Assembly (NCBI GenBank): GCA_023249305.1
Contig: JAHFCU010000019.1
Coordinates: forward strand, 1-42,046
Reading direction: 5' to 3'
Length of the DNA: 42,046 nucleotides
From: Gemmatimonadota bacterium
Lineage (GTDB): Bacteria; Gemmatimonadota; Gemmatimonadetes; Gemmatimonadales; Gemmatimonadaceae
Within the stretch, counting starts at the first letter, position 1; each line of letters starts with the position of its first letter. Of the stretch, positions 10,465 through 19,065 are shown one piece after another. Under the pieces are notes generated by a model. It did no database searches, had not been told where the DNA came from, and was given only the letters and a program-made list of their open reading frames with translations. The translations under genes and the position numbers were made by a program.

Positions 10465-11744
10465 TTCTCCTCCCGCACCCGCGTGATGCGCGCCCCGAGT
10501 GCGTTGAGCCGCTCGTCGATGCGCTCGTAGCCGCGGTCGATCTGGCCCACGTTCTTGATAGTGCTCGTACCCTGCGCGCAGAGCGCCGCGAGCAGCATCG
10601 CCATGCCGGCGCGGATGTCAGGACTCTCGACCGTGCCGGCGTGCAGTTCCGACGGCCCGGCAACGAGTGCCCGATGCGGATCGCAGAGCACGATACGTGC
10701 GCCCATGGACACCAGCTTGTCCACGAAGAACATGCGCGACTCAAACATCTTCTCGTGCATCAGAATCAAGCCCTGACACTGCGTTGCCGTGACGATGGCG
10801 ATGGACATCACGTCCGCCGGAAAGGCCGGCCACGGCTGGTCTTCGAGCTTCGGCACGTGTCCGCCGAGGTCGTTCTGGATAACCATGGACTGCGCCGCGG
10901 GCACGATGAGATCGTCCCCGTCCGCGTGGCACGTGATGCCCAGCCGCTCAAATCCCATGAGGATTGAGCGCAGGTGGCGCACGCCGGCGTCAGCGATGCG
11001 CAGTTCACTGCGCGTCACGGCGGCGAGACCGATGAACGAGCCGACTTCGATGTGGTCGGGTCCTATGGCGTGCGTCGCGCCGCCGAGCGTCGCGCCGCCG
11101 TGGATGGTGAGGGTGTTCGTGCCGATACCCTCGATGCGCGCGCCGAGGGCAACGAGAAACTCGCAGAGATCCTGCACGTGCGGTTCGCTCGCCGCATTGC
11201 GCAAGTTCGTCGTGCCGCGTGCGGCGACCGCCGCCATGACCGCATTCTCCGTGCCCGTGACGCTCGGTTCATCGAGGAAGACATCGGCGCCAATGAGTCC
11301 CTTGGTCGTGAAACGAATCTGGTCGGACAGCAGATGATCGGCGCCAAGCTGTTGCAGCGCCAGAAAGTGCGTGTCGAGCCGGCGGCGGCCAATCACGTCG
11401 CCGCCGGGCGGCGAGAGCGTGACCTCGCCGCAGCGCGCGAGCAGCGGTGCCGCCAGGAGAATCGAACCGCGGATGCGCTTGCACATCTCGAGGTCGAGGG
11501 CGCGCGCCGAGACCGTCTTGGCGTGCACGTGCAGCGTGGTCGCGCCGGTCCAGTGCGCCTCGGCGCCGGTGGTCGCGATGAGCTCGACGAGGATCTCAAT
11601 GTCCCTGATGCGCGGCACGTTGTGCAGGGTCACCGCCTGCTCCGTGAGGAGCGTGGCGGCCACAATGGGCAGAGCCGCGTTCTTGTTGCCGGATGGGCGG
11701 ATGGTCCCGCTGAGGCGGCGCCCGCCTTCGACGAGGAATCTCAT
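10461..11744 (-). CDS. murA: UDP-N-acetylglucosamine 1-carboxyvinyltransferase MurA (Asp active-site variant)
   Basis: MurA transfers enolpyruvate from PEP to UDP-GlcNAc, the first committed step of peptidoglycan synthesis. The 427-residue protein has the N-terminal [10 protein letters not shown] (Lys21, Asn22) and the repeated EPSP-synthase fold, with [13 protein letters not shown] leading into the flexible loop. The loop reads [14 protein letters not shown], with Asp at residue 116 where most MurA enzymes have the catalytic Cys (PGGC). Asp variants in mycobacteria and Chlamydia are active but not alkylated by fosfomycin. No second murA is in the window. It starts an operon with pgeF and diverges from the coiled-coil gene at 11835. 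Confidence 0.95.
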   Translation of the reverse strand: MRFLVEGGRRLSGTIRPSGNKNAALPIVAATLLTEQAVTLHNVPRIRDIEILVELIATTGAEAHWTGATTLHVHAKTVSARALDLEMCKRIRGSILLAAPLLARCGEVTLSPPGGDVIGRRRLDTHFLALQQLGADHLLSDQIRFTTKGLIGADVFLDEPSVTGTENAVMAAVAARGTTNLRNAASEPHVQDLCEFLVALGARIEGIGTNTLTIHGGATLGGATHAIGPDHIEVGSFIGLAAVTRSELRIADAGVRHLRSILMGFERLGITCHADGDDLIVPAAQSMVIQNDLGGHVPKLEDQPWPAFPADVMSIAIVTATQCQGLILMHEKMFESRMFFVDKLVSMGARIVLCDPHRALVAGPSELHAGTVESPDIRAGMAMLLAALCAQGTSTIKNVGQIDRGYERIDERLNALGARITRVREEK

Positions 11745-11834
11745 GCTCTTAACTTACGATTCGTAGCCAGTTTCGGGAATGCGATTCCTGCGCGCGCCCT
11801 TGCATTTGCCCGCGCCGCGGCGGAAGCTACGGAT

Positions 11835-12671
11835 ATGTCTCCTCTTCTTCTTGTCGCCGCCGACACGCTGCTGGTTCGGCAGGTGACGCCGGATCGGACA
11901 GGCTTCGAGCAAGCCGTCTTCGTGGCAGCGGGGCTCGCGCAGATTGTCACGCTGGTCGTGGTGGTTCTGCTCGCCATCATTTTCTTCCGCATGTGGAAAG
12001 CGCAGCAAGCGATGCAGGAACAGCTCGGTCGCCTCGCCGCGAAAGTGGATCCACTGCTCGCGAGCGCAACCGCCGCCGCGGAGAACGTGCGCGCGCTGAC
12101 CGACACCGTGCGGCGCGACGCGGGGGCGGCCGCGGAGGCGCTCGCCGACGCCACGACGCGAGTGCGCGACGCGGTGAGCGGCATCGCGGAGCGCATTGAC
12201 GATGTGGGGAAGCTCATTGGACGCGTGACCGACAAGGCGGAGGCAGTGGCGGACGTCGCCGGCGCCGCGGTCACCACCATCAAGGCTGGCTCCCGACTGT
12301 TCCGCGATCAGACGGAGCAGCGACGACGGCGTGCGGAACCGCGGCCGCATCGTGACGAATCGCCTCGGCACGCGCAGGGGGAGGAGCCGGCGGCTCCTGC
12401 CGAGGAACCCGTGCAGCGCCATGAGGAGCTGGTGCGCCTCCACGAGGAGCCGGTGCGGCGTCGCGAGGAGCCGGATACGGACGAGGAGGACTTCGACGAG
12501 CCCTTGCGCCTCGCGTTGGACGACGAGAGTCATGAGTCGCCATACGCCGAAGAACCCGCGACGTCGCAGGCTCGCTCGCGCCGCCGTCGCCGCCGCCGTC
12601 GTCGCGGTGGCGGAGGCGGCGCAGGCGGAAGTCCTGGTGGCGGCGCGGGCGATTCGGCATCGCCAGGTTGA
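11835..12671 (+). CDS. Membrane-anchored DUF948-like coiled-coil protein with Arg/Gly tail
   Basis: A 278-residue protein of unknown function. One membrane helix spans about residues 29-52 (VFVAAGLAQIVTLVVVV core). An Ala-rich heptad-like coiled coil runs from about 55 to 150, resembling the DUF948/YoxC and YtxH group of envelope proteins. A charged region with EEPVxR-type repeats (about 183-213) follows, then an acidic patch, nine consecutive Arg (249-257) and a Gly-rich end. The frame is open far upstream, but that part is antisense to murA, so the ATG at 11835 just before the membrane helix is the likely start. The ribosome-binding site is weak. The Arg/Gly tail could bind nucleic acid or phospholipid; this is speculation. 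Confidence 0.72.
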   Translation: MSPLLLVAADTLLVRQVTPDRTGFEQAVFVAAGLAQIVTLVVVVLLAIIFFRMWKAQQAMQEQLGRLAAKVDPLLASATAAAENVRALTDTVRRDAGAAAEALADATTRVRDAVSGIAERIDDVGKLIGRVTDKAEAVADVAGAAVTTIKAGSRLFRDQTEQRRRRAEPRPHRDESPRHAQGEEPAAPAEEPVQRHEELVRLHEEPVRRREEPDTDEEDFDEPLRLALDDESHESPYAEEPATSQARSRRRRRRRRRGGGGGAGGSPGGGAGDSASPG

Positions 12672-12684
12672 TCCGAGGTCGCGG

Positions 12685-13632
12685 ATGATGCGCTCGCTCA
12701 CGCGGTGGCGTGCGGCGGCTGGGTGGTGCGTGGCCGTCGTCGTGCTGCTCGCACTCACCCCGGCCGTGGCTCACGCGTGGACGCCGGGCACGCACATCCT
12801 GCTGGGCGAAGCGGTGCTCCGCTCCGCCTTCCTGTTGCCGACGCGCGTGGCGGAGCTGCTGCAAGCGTTCCCGTATGACTTCCTGTACGGGTCGATTGCC
12901 GCCGACACGAGCATCGCCAAGAAGTACGCACGCTTTGGGCGGCACTGTCATCACTGGTACGTCGGGCTCGAGATACTCGACCGGGCGCGCGACGAAACGC
13001 TGCAGGCGTTCGCGTACGGCTATCTGGCGCACCTGGCGGCCGACGTGGTGGCGCACAACTGGTTCGTGCCGCATCAGCTCGCCGTGACCTCTAGCACGAG
13101 CGCGCTCGGGCACTCGTACTGGGAGAGCCGGTTCGAGTCGCATCTCGGCGTCCGCCACAGCCGGCGCGCGCACGAGATCATCCTGCTCGACCACGCGCGC
13201 TCGGACGACCACCTCGACCGGATCCTGAGCCCCACGATCTTCAGCACGCACACGAATCGCCGCATCTTCCGCGGCATGGTGCGCGTGACCGATGCGGAGA
13301 GCTGGCAGCGCATCTTCGCGGTGATGGCAGAACGCAGCCGATGGGACCTCGAGGAGCGCGCGGTGGGCTCGTACCTCAACCGCTCGTTCGACTACGTGGT
13401 GGACTTCCTGCGGCGAACGGACGGCAGCGAGCCGTACGCGCACGATCCATCGGGCGAGGAGCCCCTGCGGGCGGCGAAGGCCGTGCGGCGCACGGCGCTG
13501 CGCTGGGGCGGCGATGACGACGCGGCGCGCGAGTCGGCGCTGCGGCACTTCGGCCTGCCGTCAACGTCGCTGACGTTCACTGAGCAGCTGCGCGCGCCGT
13601 TGTACTCGCCCGCGCGCGCCCAAGCTTCCTAG
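12685..13632 (+). CDS. Secreted zinc-dependent phospholipase C-like protein
   Basis: A 315-residue exported protein. The signal peptide (about 1-31, ending AHA) is followed directly by WTPGTH. In zinc phospholipase C the mature N-terminal Trp ligates zinc, so this arrangement is meaningful. Further ligand-type residues are in HCHHW and in GYLAHLAADVVAHNWFVPH, the HxxxD-containing core of the Zn_dep_PLPC family. Tandem ATGs at 12685 and 12688 follow a GAGGT ribosome-binding site. It begins 13 nt after the coiled-coil gene, suggesting co-transcription. Substrate is unknown; related proteins are often uncharacterised envelope enzymes, and the C-terminal third has no motif I recognise. Confidence 0.75.
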   Translation: MMRSLTRWRAAAGWCVAVVVLLALTPAVAHAWTPGTHILLGEAVLRSAFLLPTRVAELLQAFPYDFLYGSIAADTSIAKKYARFGRHCHHWYVGLEILDRARDETLQAFAYGYLAHLAADVVAHNWFVPHQLAVTSSTSALGHSYWESRFESHLGVRHSRRAHEIILLDHARSDDHLDRILSPTIFSTHTNRRIFRGMVRVTDAESWQRIFAVMAERSRWDLEERAVGSYLNRSFDYVVDFLRRTDGSEPYAHDPSGEEPLRAAKAVRRTALRWGGDDDAARESALRHFGLPSTSLTFTEQLRAPLYSPARAQAS

Positions 13633-13639
13633 TGCGCCT

Positions 13640-13653
13640 CGCAGGGCCCTGCG
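13640..13653. repeat. Perfect 14-bp palindrome between convergent genes
   Basis: CGCAGGGCCCTGCG lies in the 31-bp gap between the phospholipase-like gene and pcrA, which point at each other. It could form a short hairpin from either strand, but there is no T-tract, so terminator function is uncertain. Confidence 0.4.
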
Positions 13654-13663
13654 GCGCCGCGCG

Positions 13664-15910
13664 CTAGTCGTCCTCGCGCTCGAGACCGGCGAAAGCAACG
13701 ACAAGACGCTTCCGCCCCACGGTTTCGTCGTCAAACTCCACGGTGATCTTGGCGTCGCGGCCGGCGCCCGAGAGTTCGAGAATGGTGCCGGCGCCGAACG
13801 CCTTGTGGCGCACGCGCGCACCCTTGACGTAGCGCGGCGCCACTTGCGACTCCTCGTCGGACGCGGGCACCCATGCGGCCGGACGCGCCACCGGAGCGCC
13901 GGGGCGGCGGACGGACGCAGATGAATACGCGAACGCGCTGGCGCTGCCGCGCAGTTTCGCCGTCGTTTCGGCGGCGTAGTGCGCCGCGGGGACGGGAGTG
14001 AGGAACGATGAGAGAATGCCCGGCATCAACTCGCCGTTGCGCCGCCGAGCCATGGCCCACGTGAGCACGAGCTTGCGTTCCGCGCGCGTGATGCCGACGT
14101 AGAGCAACCGCCGCTCTTCCTCGAGCATTGGAGGGTCGTCGAAGGCGCGCGCCAGCGGAAACAGGCCGTCTTCCATTCCCGAAATGAAGACAACGGGGAA
14201 CTCGAGTCCCTTCGCGGTGTGCACCGTCATCAGCGTGACGGCGTCCGCGTCAGGTCCCAGTTGATCGGCCGCCGTGACGAGCGTCGCCTGTTGCAGGAAA
14301 TGGTCGAGTGGACGCAGTCCGAGTTCTCCGCCGTCGTCCACCACGGTTTCGGCGGCGCCCTCGACCATGGCGCGCACGTTGTCGAGCCGGTCGTGCCCCT
14401 CGGGTCCCTCCGCACGCAGCGCCTCGTCGTAGCCCGTTGCCTTCAGAATCTCGACGACAAGGCGGTCCACGCTGGCGTCGGCCGCGCTCGCACGAAAGCG
14501 GTCGGCAAGCCGCACGACGTCGGCGAGCGCCTGCCGCGCAGCAGGGCGAACAGCTTCGAGGTCCCCGGCGCGCCGCGCCATCTCGAGCAGCGCCACACCC
14601 TGTGCACGCGCCAACTCGGCGAGGAGTCCGACGGTGGATTCGCCAATGCCGCGCCGCGGCGCGGTGATCGCGCGACGGAAGGCCTCGTCGTCAGCGGGGT
14701 TGGCCGAGAGGCGCAGCCACGCGAGCAGGTCGCGCACCTCGCGGCGGTCGTAGAAGCGCACGGCGCCGACGAGCCGGTACGGGATGCTGCGCCGGCGCAA
14801 CGACTCCTCGAGCGACCGGCTCTGCGCGTTGGTGCGATAGAGCACGGCGAATTCCGCCGGCCGCTCCCGCAGGTTCATGCGCCGCGTCTCGATCATCTCG
14901 GCGATGGCGTCAGCCTCGTCGCGGTCATCGAGCGTCTTGAGCAGCGTGACCGTCTCGCCATCGGCGCGCGTGGCGCGCAGCGTCTTGCCGCGCCGCTCCG
15001 CGTTCTGCGCGATGACAACATTGGCGAGCGCCAGGATCGCGGGGGTGGAGCGGTAATTCTCCTCGAGGCGAACGACGCGGGCGCCGGGATAGTCGCGCTC
15101 GAAGTCGAGGATGTTCCGCACGTCGGCGCCGCGCCAGCCGTAGATGGACTGGTCATCGTCGCCCACGACCGCAACGTTGCCCTGTGGCCCGGCCATGAGC
15201 CGCACGAACTCGTACTGCGCGTGGTTGGTGTCCTGGTATTCGTCCACGAGCAGGTGCTCAAAACGTGCGGCGTAGTGCGCGCGCAAATCGTCGTGCTCGC
15301 GCAGGAGCTGCACCGGAAGAACGAGGAGGTCGTCGAAGCTCACCGCGTTCGCCGCGCGCAGGACGGGCTCCATCGCCACGAACACTGACGCGGCCGCCTT
15401 CGCCAAGGGCGTCAACGCGAGCTGCGCATACTCCGGCGGCGGCACGAGCGCGTTCTTCGCGTCGCTGATCGCGGCTGCGATGGCCTTCGGTGCGAAGTCC
15501 TTCACCGAGACCTTCTCGCGGTCCATGAGGCGGCGTACGACGGCCAACGTGTCATCTTCGTCGTAGATGGTGTATTCCGCCGTGCGGCCCACGCGATCGG
15601 CGTGCAGCCGCAGCATGCGCGCACCGATGCCGTGGAACGTTCCGATCCACATGCCTCGCGGCTCCGCGCCGAGCAACCGCGCGATGCGCTCGCGCATTTC
15701 GCCGGCGGCCTTGTTGGTGAACGTGACGGCGAGCACGCGGTGTGGACTGACGCCGAGCGCGTCCACGACGCGCGCGACGCGCGCCGTCAGCACGCGGGTC
15801 TTCCCCGACCCGGCGCCCGCCAGCACCAGCAGCGGACCGCTGCCGTGCTCGACGGCCGCGCGCTGCGCGGCGTTCAGCGTCACGTCCCCGCTCGAACCGC
15901 GCAGCCTCAT
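13664..15910 (-). CDS. pcrA: ATP-dependent DNA helicase PcrA/UvrD
   Basis: A superfamily 1A 3'-5' helicase for nucleotide excision repair, mismatch repair and removal of recombinase filaments. The 748-residue protein shows Walker A AGAGSGKT (31-38), TFTNKAAGEM, motif II DEYQDTN, motif III DDDQSIYGWRGAD, LEENYRST, and motif V/VI TVHTAKGLEFPVV and YVGITRAERKL. The C-terminal end from about 690 (GARVRHKAFGAGTI) is the Tudor-like polymerase-binding domain of PcrA/UvrD. The ATG overlaps the kinase stop (ATGA). Family identity is secure; PcrA rather than UvrD is a naming choice. Confidence 0.96.
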   Translation of the reverse strand: MRLRGSSGDVTLNAAQRAAVEHGSGPLLVLAGAGSGKTRVLTARVARVVDALGVSPHRVLAVTFTNKAAGEMRERIARLLGAEPRGMWIGTFHGIGARMLRLHADRVGRTAEYTIYDEDDTLAVVRRLMDREKVSVKDFAPKAIAAAISDAKNALVPPPEYAQLALTPLAKAAASVFVAMEPVLRAANAVSFDDLLVLPVQLLREHDDLRAHYAARFEHLLVDEYQDTNHAQYEFVRLMAGPQGNVAVVGDDDQSIYGWRGADVRNILDFERDYPGARVVRLEENYRSTPAILALANVVIAQNAERRGKTLRATRADGETVTLLKTLDDRDEADAIAEMIETRRMNLRERPAEFAVLYRTNAQSRSLEESLRRRSIPYRLVGAVRFYDRREVRDLLAWLRLSANPADDEAFRRAITAPRRGIGESTVGLLAELARAQGVALLEMARRAGDLEAVRPAARQALADVVRLADRFRASAADASVDRLVVEILKATGYDEALRAEGPEGHDRLDNVRAMVEGAAETVVDDGGELGLRPLDHFLQQATLVTAADQLGPDADAVTLMTVHTAKGLEFPVVFISGMEDGLFPLARAFDDPPMLEEERRLLYVGITRAERKLVLTWAMARRRNGELMPGILSSFLTPVPAAHYAAETTAKLRGSASAFAYSSASVRRPGAPVARPAAWVPASDEESQVAPRYVKGARVRHKAFGAGTILELSGAGRDAKITVEFDDETVGRKRLVVAFAGLEREDD

Positions 15911-17073
15911 CCAGGAAGGATCACGTCGAACACTGCGCCGCGATCGGACGGTACGAGCATGAGGCGGCCCTCGTGCGATTCCTCAACGATCCGCCGCGCG
16001 AGCGGCAGTCCGATGCCCCAGCCGCGCTCCTTCGTGGTGAACCCGGCGGCGAAGATCTTGCGGCGAAGCTGGTGCGGAATGCCCGGCCCGTCGTCCGCCA
16101 CGCGCACGCGGGCCCCGCCGCCGGCGGCGCGGTCCACGCGCACCGCGATCGTGCCGCCCCGCCCCGCCAACGCGTCGACCGCGTTCTTCACGAGCGACTC
16201 GACCGCCCATTCGAGTAGCACGCGATCAACCGGCGCGACGAGCGGGCCATCGCCGCGCTCGAAGTTGACGACGACTGTGTTGGCCAGTGTCGGAACGCGC
16301 GCGCGGAAGTAGTTCACGACCGCTTCGACGGCGTCCCCGATATCGGTGGGCACGAGCTTCGGCGGCCGTCCGATGCGCTCGAACCGGTGCGCGACGCGCT
16401 CTAACCGCTCGACATCGCCCTGGATGTGTTGCTGCGCCGACTCCACGGCCGCGTCGCCCTCGCGCTCGGCGAGCAGTTGCATCCAGCCCTGCAGCGACGA
16501 GAGCGGCGTGCCGAGTTGGTGCGCGGCTTCGCGCGCCATGCCCGCCCACACACGCTCGCGCTCGGCGCGCGCGCGCACCCCCAGCGCCAGAATGCCCGCG
16601 ACGATCAGGAGGCCGAGCATGGCCACCTGCAACAGCGGAATGACCTTGAGCCCGCGCACGAGTGGCGTGTTGCCAAAGTGGATTTGCCCGATGTTCGGCT
16701 CCTCGACTGGCGCGTTCTGCTTGTCGAGCGTCTTCACCAGCGCGGTCAGCACCGGGAAGCGTGGATCGGCAGGGCTGGCGAATCCCGCGCCGAGTTCAGG
16801 AACGTTGGCGAAGTAGGTGGGCCGTCCCTGCGCGTCGGTCACGATCACGGGGACGCCGAGCTCGCGGATCTCCTGCGACAGGTCCATGAGCGCAGCGGTT
16901 TCGGCGGCAGCCGTCGTATCCACGAGCGCGCCGTACACCTTGGCAAACATGCGGCCCGTGCGCTCCGCCTCGCCGCGCAGTTCATCCACCACACGCTGAG
17001 CGTACCACACGTACGACCCGAGCAGCACGAGAAGGCCGAGCGCGACAAGGATCACCGGCACCCGGCGGCGCAT
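15907..17073 (-). CDS. Orphan membrane sensor histidine kinase with HQLGTPL H-box
   Basis: A 388-residue sensor kinase with two membrane helices (about 5-24 and 143-165) around a periplasmic sensor region. The dimerisation helix reads AREAAHQLGTPLSSLQGW, with phospho-acceptor His at 185. Most HisKA kinases have HELRTPL here. The ATPase domain shows ESLVKNAVDA (N box), VADDGPGIP (G1) and GWGIGLPLARRIV (G2). No response regulator adjoins it; the nearest is the single-domain protein at 19433 on the other strand. It lies between serS (3 nt gap) and pcrA (ATGA overlap), so it is probably co-transcribed with housekeeping genes. The signal sensed is unknown. Confidence 0.9.
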   Translation of the reverse strand: MRRRVPVILVALGLLVLLGSYVWYAQRVVDELRGEAERTGRMFAKVYGALVDTTAAAETAALMDLSQEIRELGVPVIVTDAQGRPTYFANVPELGAGFASPADPRFPVLTALVKTLDKQNAPVEEPNIGQIHFGNTPLVRGLKVIPLLQVAMLGLLIVAGILALGVRARAERERVWAGMAREAAHQLGTPLSSLQGWMQLLAEREGDAAVESAQQHIQGDVERLERVAHRFERIGRPPKLVPTDIGDAVEAVVNYFRARVPTLANTVVVNFERGDGPLVAPVDRVLLEWAVESLVKNAVDALAGRGGTIAVRVDRAAGGGARVRVADDGPGIPHQLRRKIFAAGFTTKERGWGIGLPLARRIVEESHEGRLMLVPSDRGAVFDVILPG

Positions 17074-17076
17074 CGG

Positions 17077-18351
17077 CTACCGGATCACGTCGGCGCCCAG
17101 ATACGGGCGCAACGCCTCGGGCACCGTCACCGAGCCGTCGGGTTGCTGGTAGTGCTCGAGGATGGCCGCGATCACCCGCGGGAACGCGAGCGCCGAGCCG
17201 TTGAGCGTGTACACAAACTGCGGCTTCTCACCCGGCGCCGCGCGGAAGCGAATGTTCGCGCGCCGCGCCTGATAGTCGGTGAAGACCGAGCACGACGAGA
17301 CCTCGAGCCACTTCCCGACGCCCGGCGCGAACACCTCGAGGTCGTACGTCATCGCACTGCTGAAGCCCGTGTCGCCGGCGGCGAGCAGGACGACGCGATA
17401 CGGAAGGCCGAGCAGCTTCAGCACCGATTCCGCATGCGACGTGAGGAGTTCAAGTTGCGCCGGCCCGTCCTCGGGGCGGCAATAGCGCACGAGCTCGACC
17501 TTGTCGAACTCGTGCACCCGCAGCAATCCGCGCGTGTCCTTGCCGGCGGCGCCCGCTTCGCGCCGGAAACACGGACTGTACGCGCACATCGCCATCGGCA
17601 GCTGCGCGACGTCGAGGATCTCGCCGCCGTACAGGTTCGTCACCGGCACCTCGGCCGTGGGAATCAGGAAGCCCTGATCCTCGGTCAGCGCGTACATGTC
17701 CTCTTCAAACTTCGGGAGCTGCCCCGTGCCGGTCATCGCGTTTCGGTTGACGACGACCGGCACCCACAATTCCTCGTAGCCGTGTTCGCGCGTGTGCAGG
17801 TCGAGCATCAGGTTCAGCAGCGCCCGCACGAGACGCGCACCGGCGCCGCGGAACACGATGAACCCAGACCCGGAGATCTTCGCGCCGCGAGGCAAGTCGA
17901 GAAGCTTGAGTGCCTCGCCCTGTTCCCAGTGCGGCTTCACACCATCCGCGACGCGGGGCGTGCCCCAGCTTCTCACCACTGCATTGTGCGTTTCGTCGCC
18001 CGCTGGCACCGCCGGAAGCGTGACGTTGGGAATATCGTAGAGCCCCTGCTGGATTTGCGCCTCGACGTCCACGAGACTGGCTTCGAACCGGGCGATCTCC
18101 TCACCAAGCGCGCGTGTTTGCGCTTGCAGTTCGATAGCATCCTCACCCGCCTTCTTGCGACGGCCAACTTCCTGGCTCGCCGCATTGCGCGCGGCCTTGC
18201 GCTCCTCGACCGCATGGATCGCCGCCCGCCGCTCGCGATCGAGCGCTTCGAGGCGCGCGATCACCGGCTCCAGCTGGTCGAGCATGCCACGGCGGCGCAT
18301 GCCGTCGCGCAGCGCCGCGGCCTGTTCGCGCACCATCCGGATGTCGTGCAT
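17077..18351 (-). CDS. serS: Seryl-tRNA synthetase
   Basis: A class II aminoacyl-tRNA synthetase that charges tRNA-Ser and provides Ser-tRNA for selenocysteine where used. The 424-residue length is normal. The N-terminal long coiled-coil arm (about 25-105) is followed by TGTGQLPKFEEDMY, PTAEVPVTNLY, the motif 2 FRREAGAAGKDTRGLLRVHEF and the motif 3 NGSALAFPRVIAAILE. The ATG at 18351 follows the upstream lipoprotein gene by 3 nt. No oddities were seen. Confidence 0.97.
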   Translation of the reverse strand: MHDIRMVREQAAALRDGMRRRGMLDQLEPVIARLEALDRERRAAIHAVEERKAARNAASQEVGRRKKAGEDAIELQAQTRALGEEIARFEASLVDVEAQIQQGLYDIPNVTLPAVPAGDETHNAVVRSWGTPRVADGVKPHWEQGEALKLLDLPRGAKISGSGFIVFRGAGARLVRALLNLMLDLHTREHGYEELWVPVVVNRNAMTGTGQLPKFEEDMYALTEDQGFLIPTAEVPVTNLYGGEILDVAQLPMAMCAYSPCFRREAGAAGKDTRGLLRVHEFDKVELVRYCRPEDGPAQLELLTSHAESVLKLLGLPYRVVLLAAGDTGFSSAMTYDLEVFAPGVGKWLEVSSCSVFTDYQARRANIRFRAAPGEKPQFVYTLNGSALAFPRVIAAILEHYQQPDGSVTVPEALRPYLGADVIR

Positions 18352-18354
18352 ACG

Positions 18355-18954
18355 CTATTTGTCCGGAACGCCTTCGGCGAGGGACCGGAACCCGCAATTC
18401 GGATTGAACACGCCGCGTCCAAACACCAGACCGCTCGAAGTCGTGGAGTCCACGACGAACTTCACGTACAACTCAGACGAGATCTGGTACACGCAGCTGG
18501 ATGAGGTCAGTCGCACGCCGACCACTTCGCCCGGGAGCACCGTCATGACGGAATCCGTCAGCCACCCGCCGAGTGGCGCGAGGAGAACGGCGTCGAATCC
18601 GCCGCTCAGGCGCTGCAAGGCGACGGTCCGTCCGCCGCTGACCGGCGTGCCGACGAACCGCTGGGGCAGGACGACGACCTTGCCCTTGCCGTCCATGTCG
18701 AAGGCGACGTCGAAGGCGAAGTTGCCGTCCACGCGCACCACCGAGCGAGCGGTCAGGTCGAGCGCCGAGGGCGCGTTCGCCGGCCCCTTGCCGGAGAGGG
18801 CATAGAGCGTGAACGCGAACGGTTCGTTGGCGTACGACGCCTTGAGCTTGAACGGGTCGCTGCAACCGGCGAGCGCCACCGTCGCGAGGGAGAGCGCCAA
18901 CGCGTGATGGACCGCGCGACGACCGCGGCGAAGCGAGAAATTCGGTGTGTGCAT
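18355..18954 (-). CDS. Hypothetical lipoprotein
   Basis: A 199-residue protein of unknown function. The ATG at 18954 gives an Arg-rich n-region, a hydrophobic stretch and the lipobox LAGC, with the lipidated Cys near residue 30. An alternative start 87 bases upstream would bury this signal and was rejected. The mature part is beta-rich looking (FTLYALSGKGPANAPS, VRVDGNFAFDVAFDMDGKGK) and contains two further Cys near the C-terminus (SSCVYQ and NPNCGF) that could pair. It is the first gene of the minus-strand set lipoprotein-serS-kinase-pcrA and diverges from the roadblock gene. Confidence 0.75.
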   Translation of the reverse strand: MHTPNFSLRRGRRAVHHALALSLATVALAGCSDPFKLKASYANEPFAFTLYALSGKGPANAPSALDLTARSVVRVDGNFAFDVAFDMDGKGKVVVLPQRFVGTPVSGGRTVALQRLSGGFDAVLLAPLGGWLTDSVMTVLPGEVVGVRLTSSSCVYQISSELYVKFVVDSTTSSGLVFGRGVFNPNCGFRSLAEGVPDK

Positions 18955-18994
18955 GGGCTGTTGGTGAAAGTAGCGGGCTTGCGACGGCAGGGGA

Positions 18995-19017
18995 AGCGAA
19001 GTCGTCTTGACTTCGCT
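18995..19017. promoter_or_regulatory. Inverted repeat in divergent spacer (candidate operator)
   Basis: Arms AGCGAAGTC and GACTTCGCT (9 bp, perfect) flank the 5-bp centre GTCTT. The repeat covers the -35 box of the plus-strand promoter for the roadblock gene and lies 41 bp before the lipoprotein ATG. A protein bound here could control both directions; an RNA hairpin is the alternative. Confidence 0.5.
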
Positions 19018-19034
19018 CTGGCGGAGCGTACACT
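19007..19034 (+). promoter_or_regulatory. Candidate promoter for roadblock-regulator-manC operon
   Basis: TTGACT (19007-19012) is followed after 16 bases by TACACT (19029-19034). The predicted start is about 25 bases before the roadblock ATG, leaving room for the GGAGCGG ribosome-binding site. Its -35 box lies inside the inverted repeat at 18995-19017. Confidence 0.55.
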
Positions 19035-19065
19035 TCGGCAACCTTTACTACACCGGAGCGGGACG

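Noticed and set aside
10974-11834. Upstream extension of the coiled-coil gene
   Set aside because: The first 287 codons of the frame are antisense to murA; the real protein starts just before its membrane helix.
16426-18504. Plus-strand open frame of 692 codons
   Set aside because: Antisense to serS and the kinase gene, which are certain. No ribosome-binding site or family motif.
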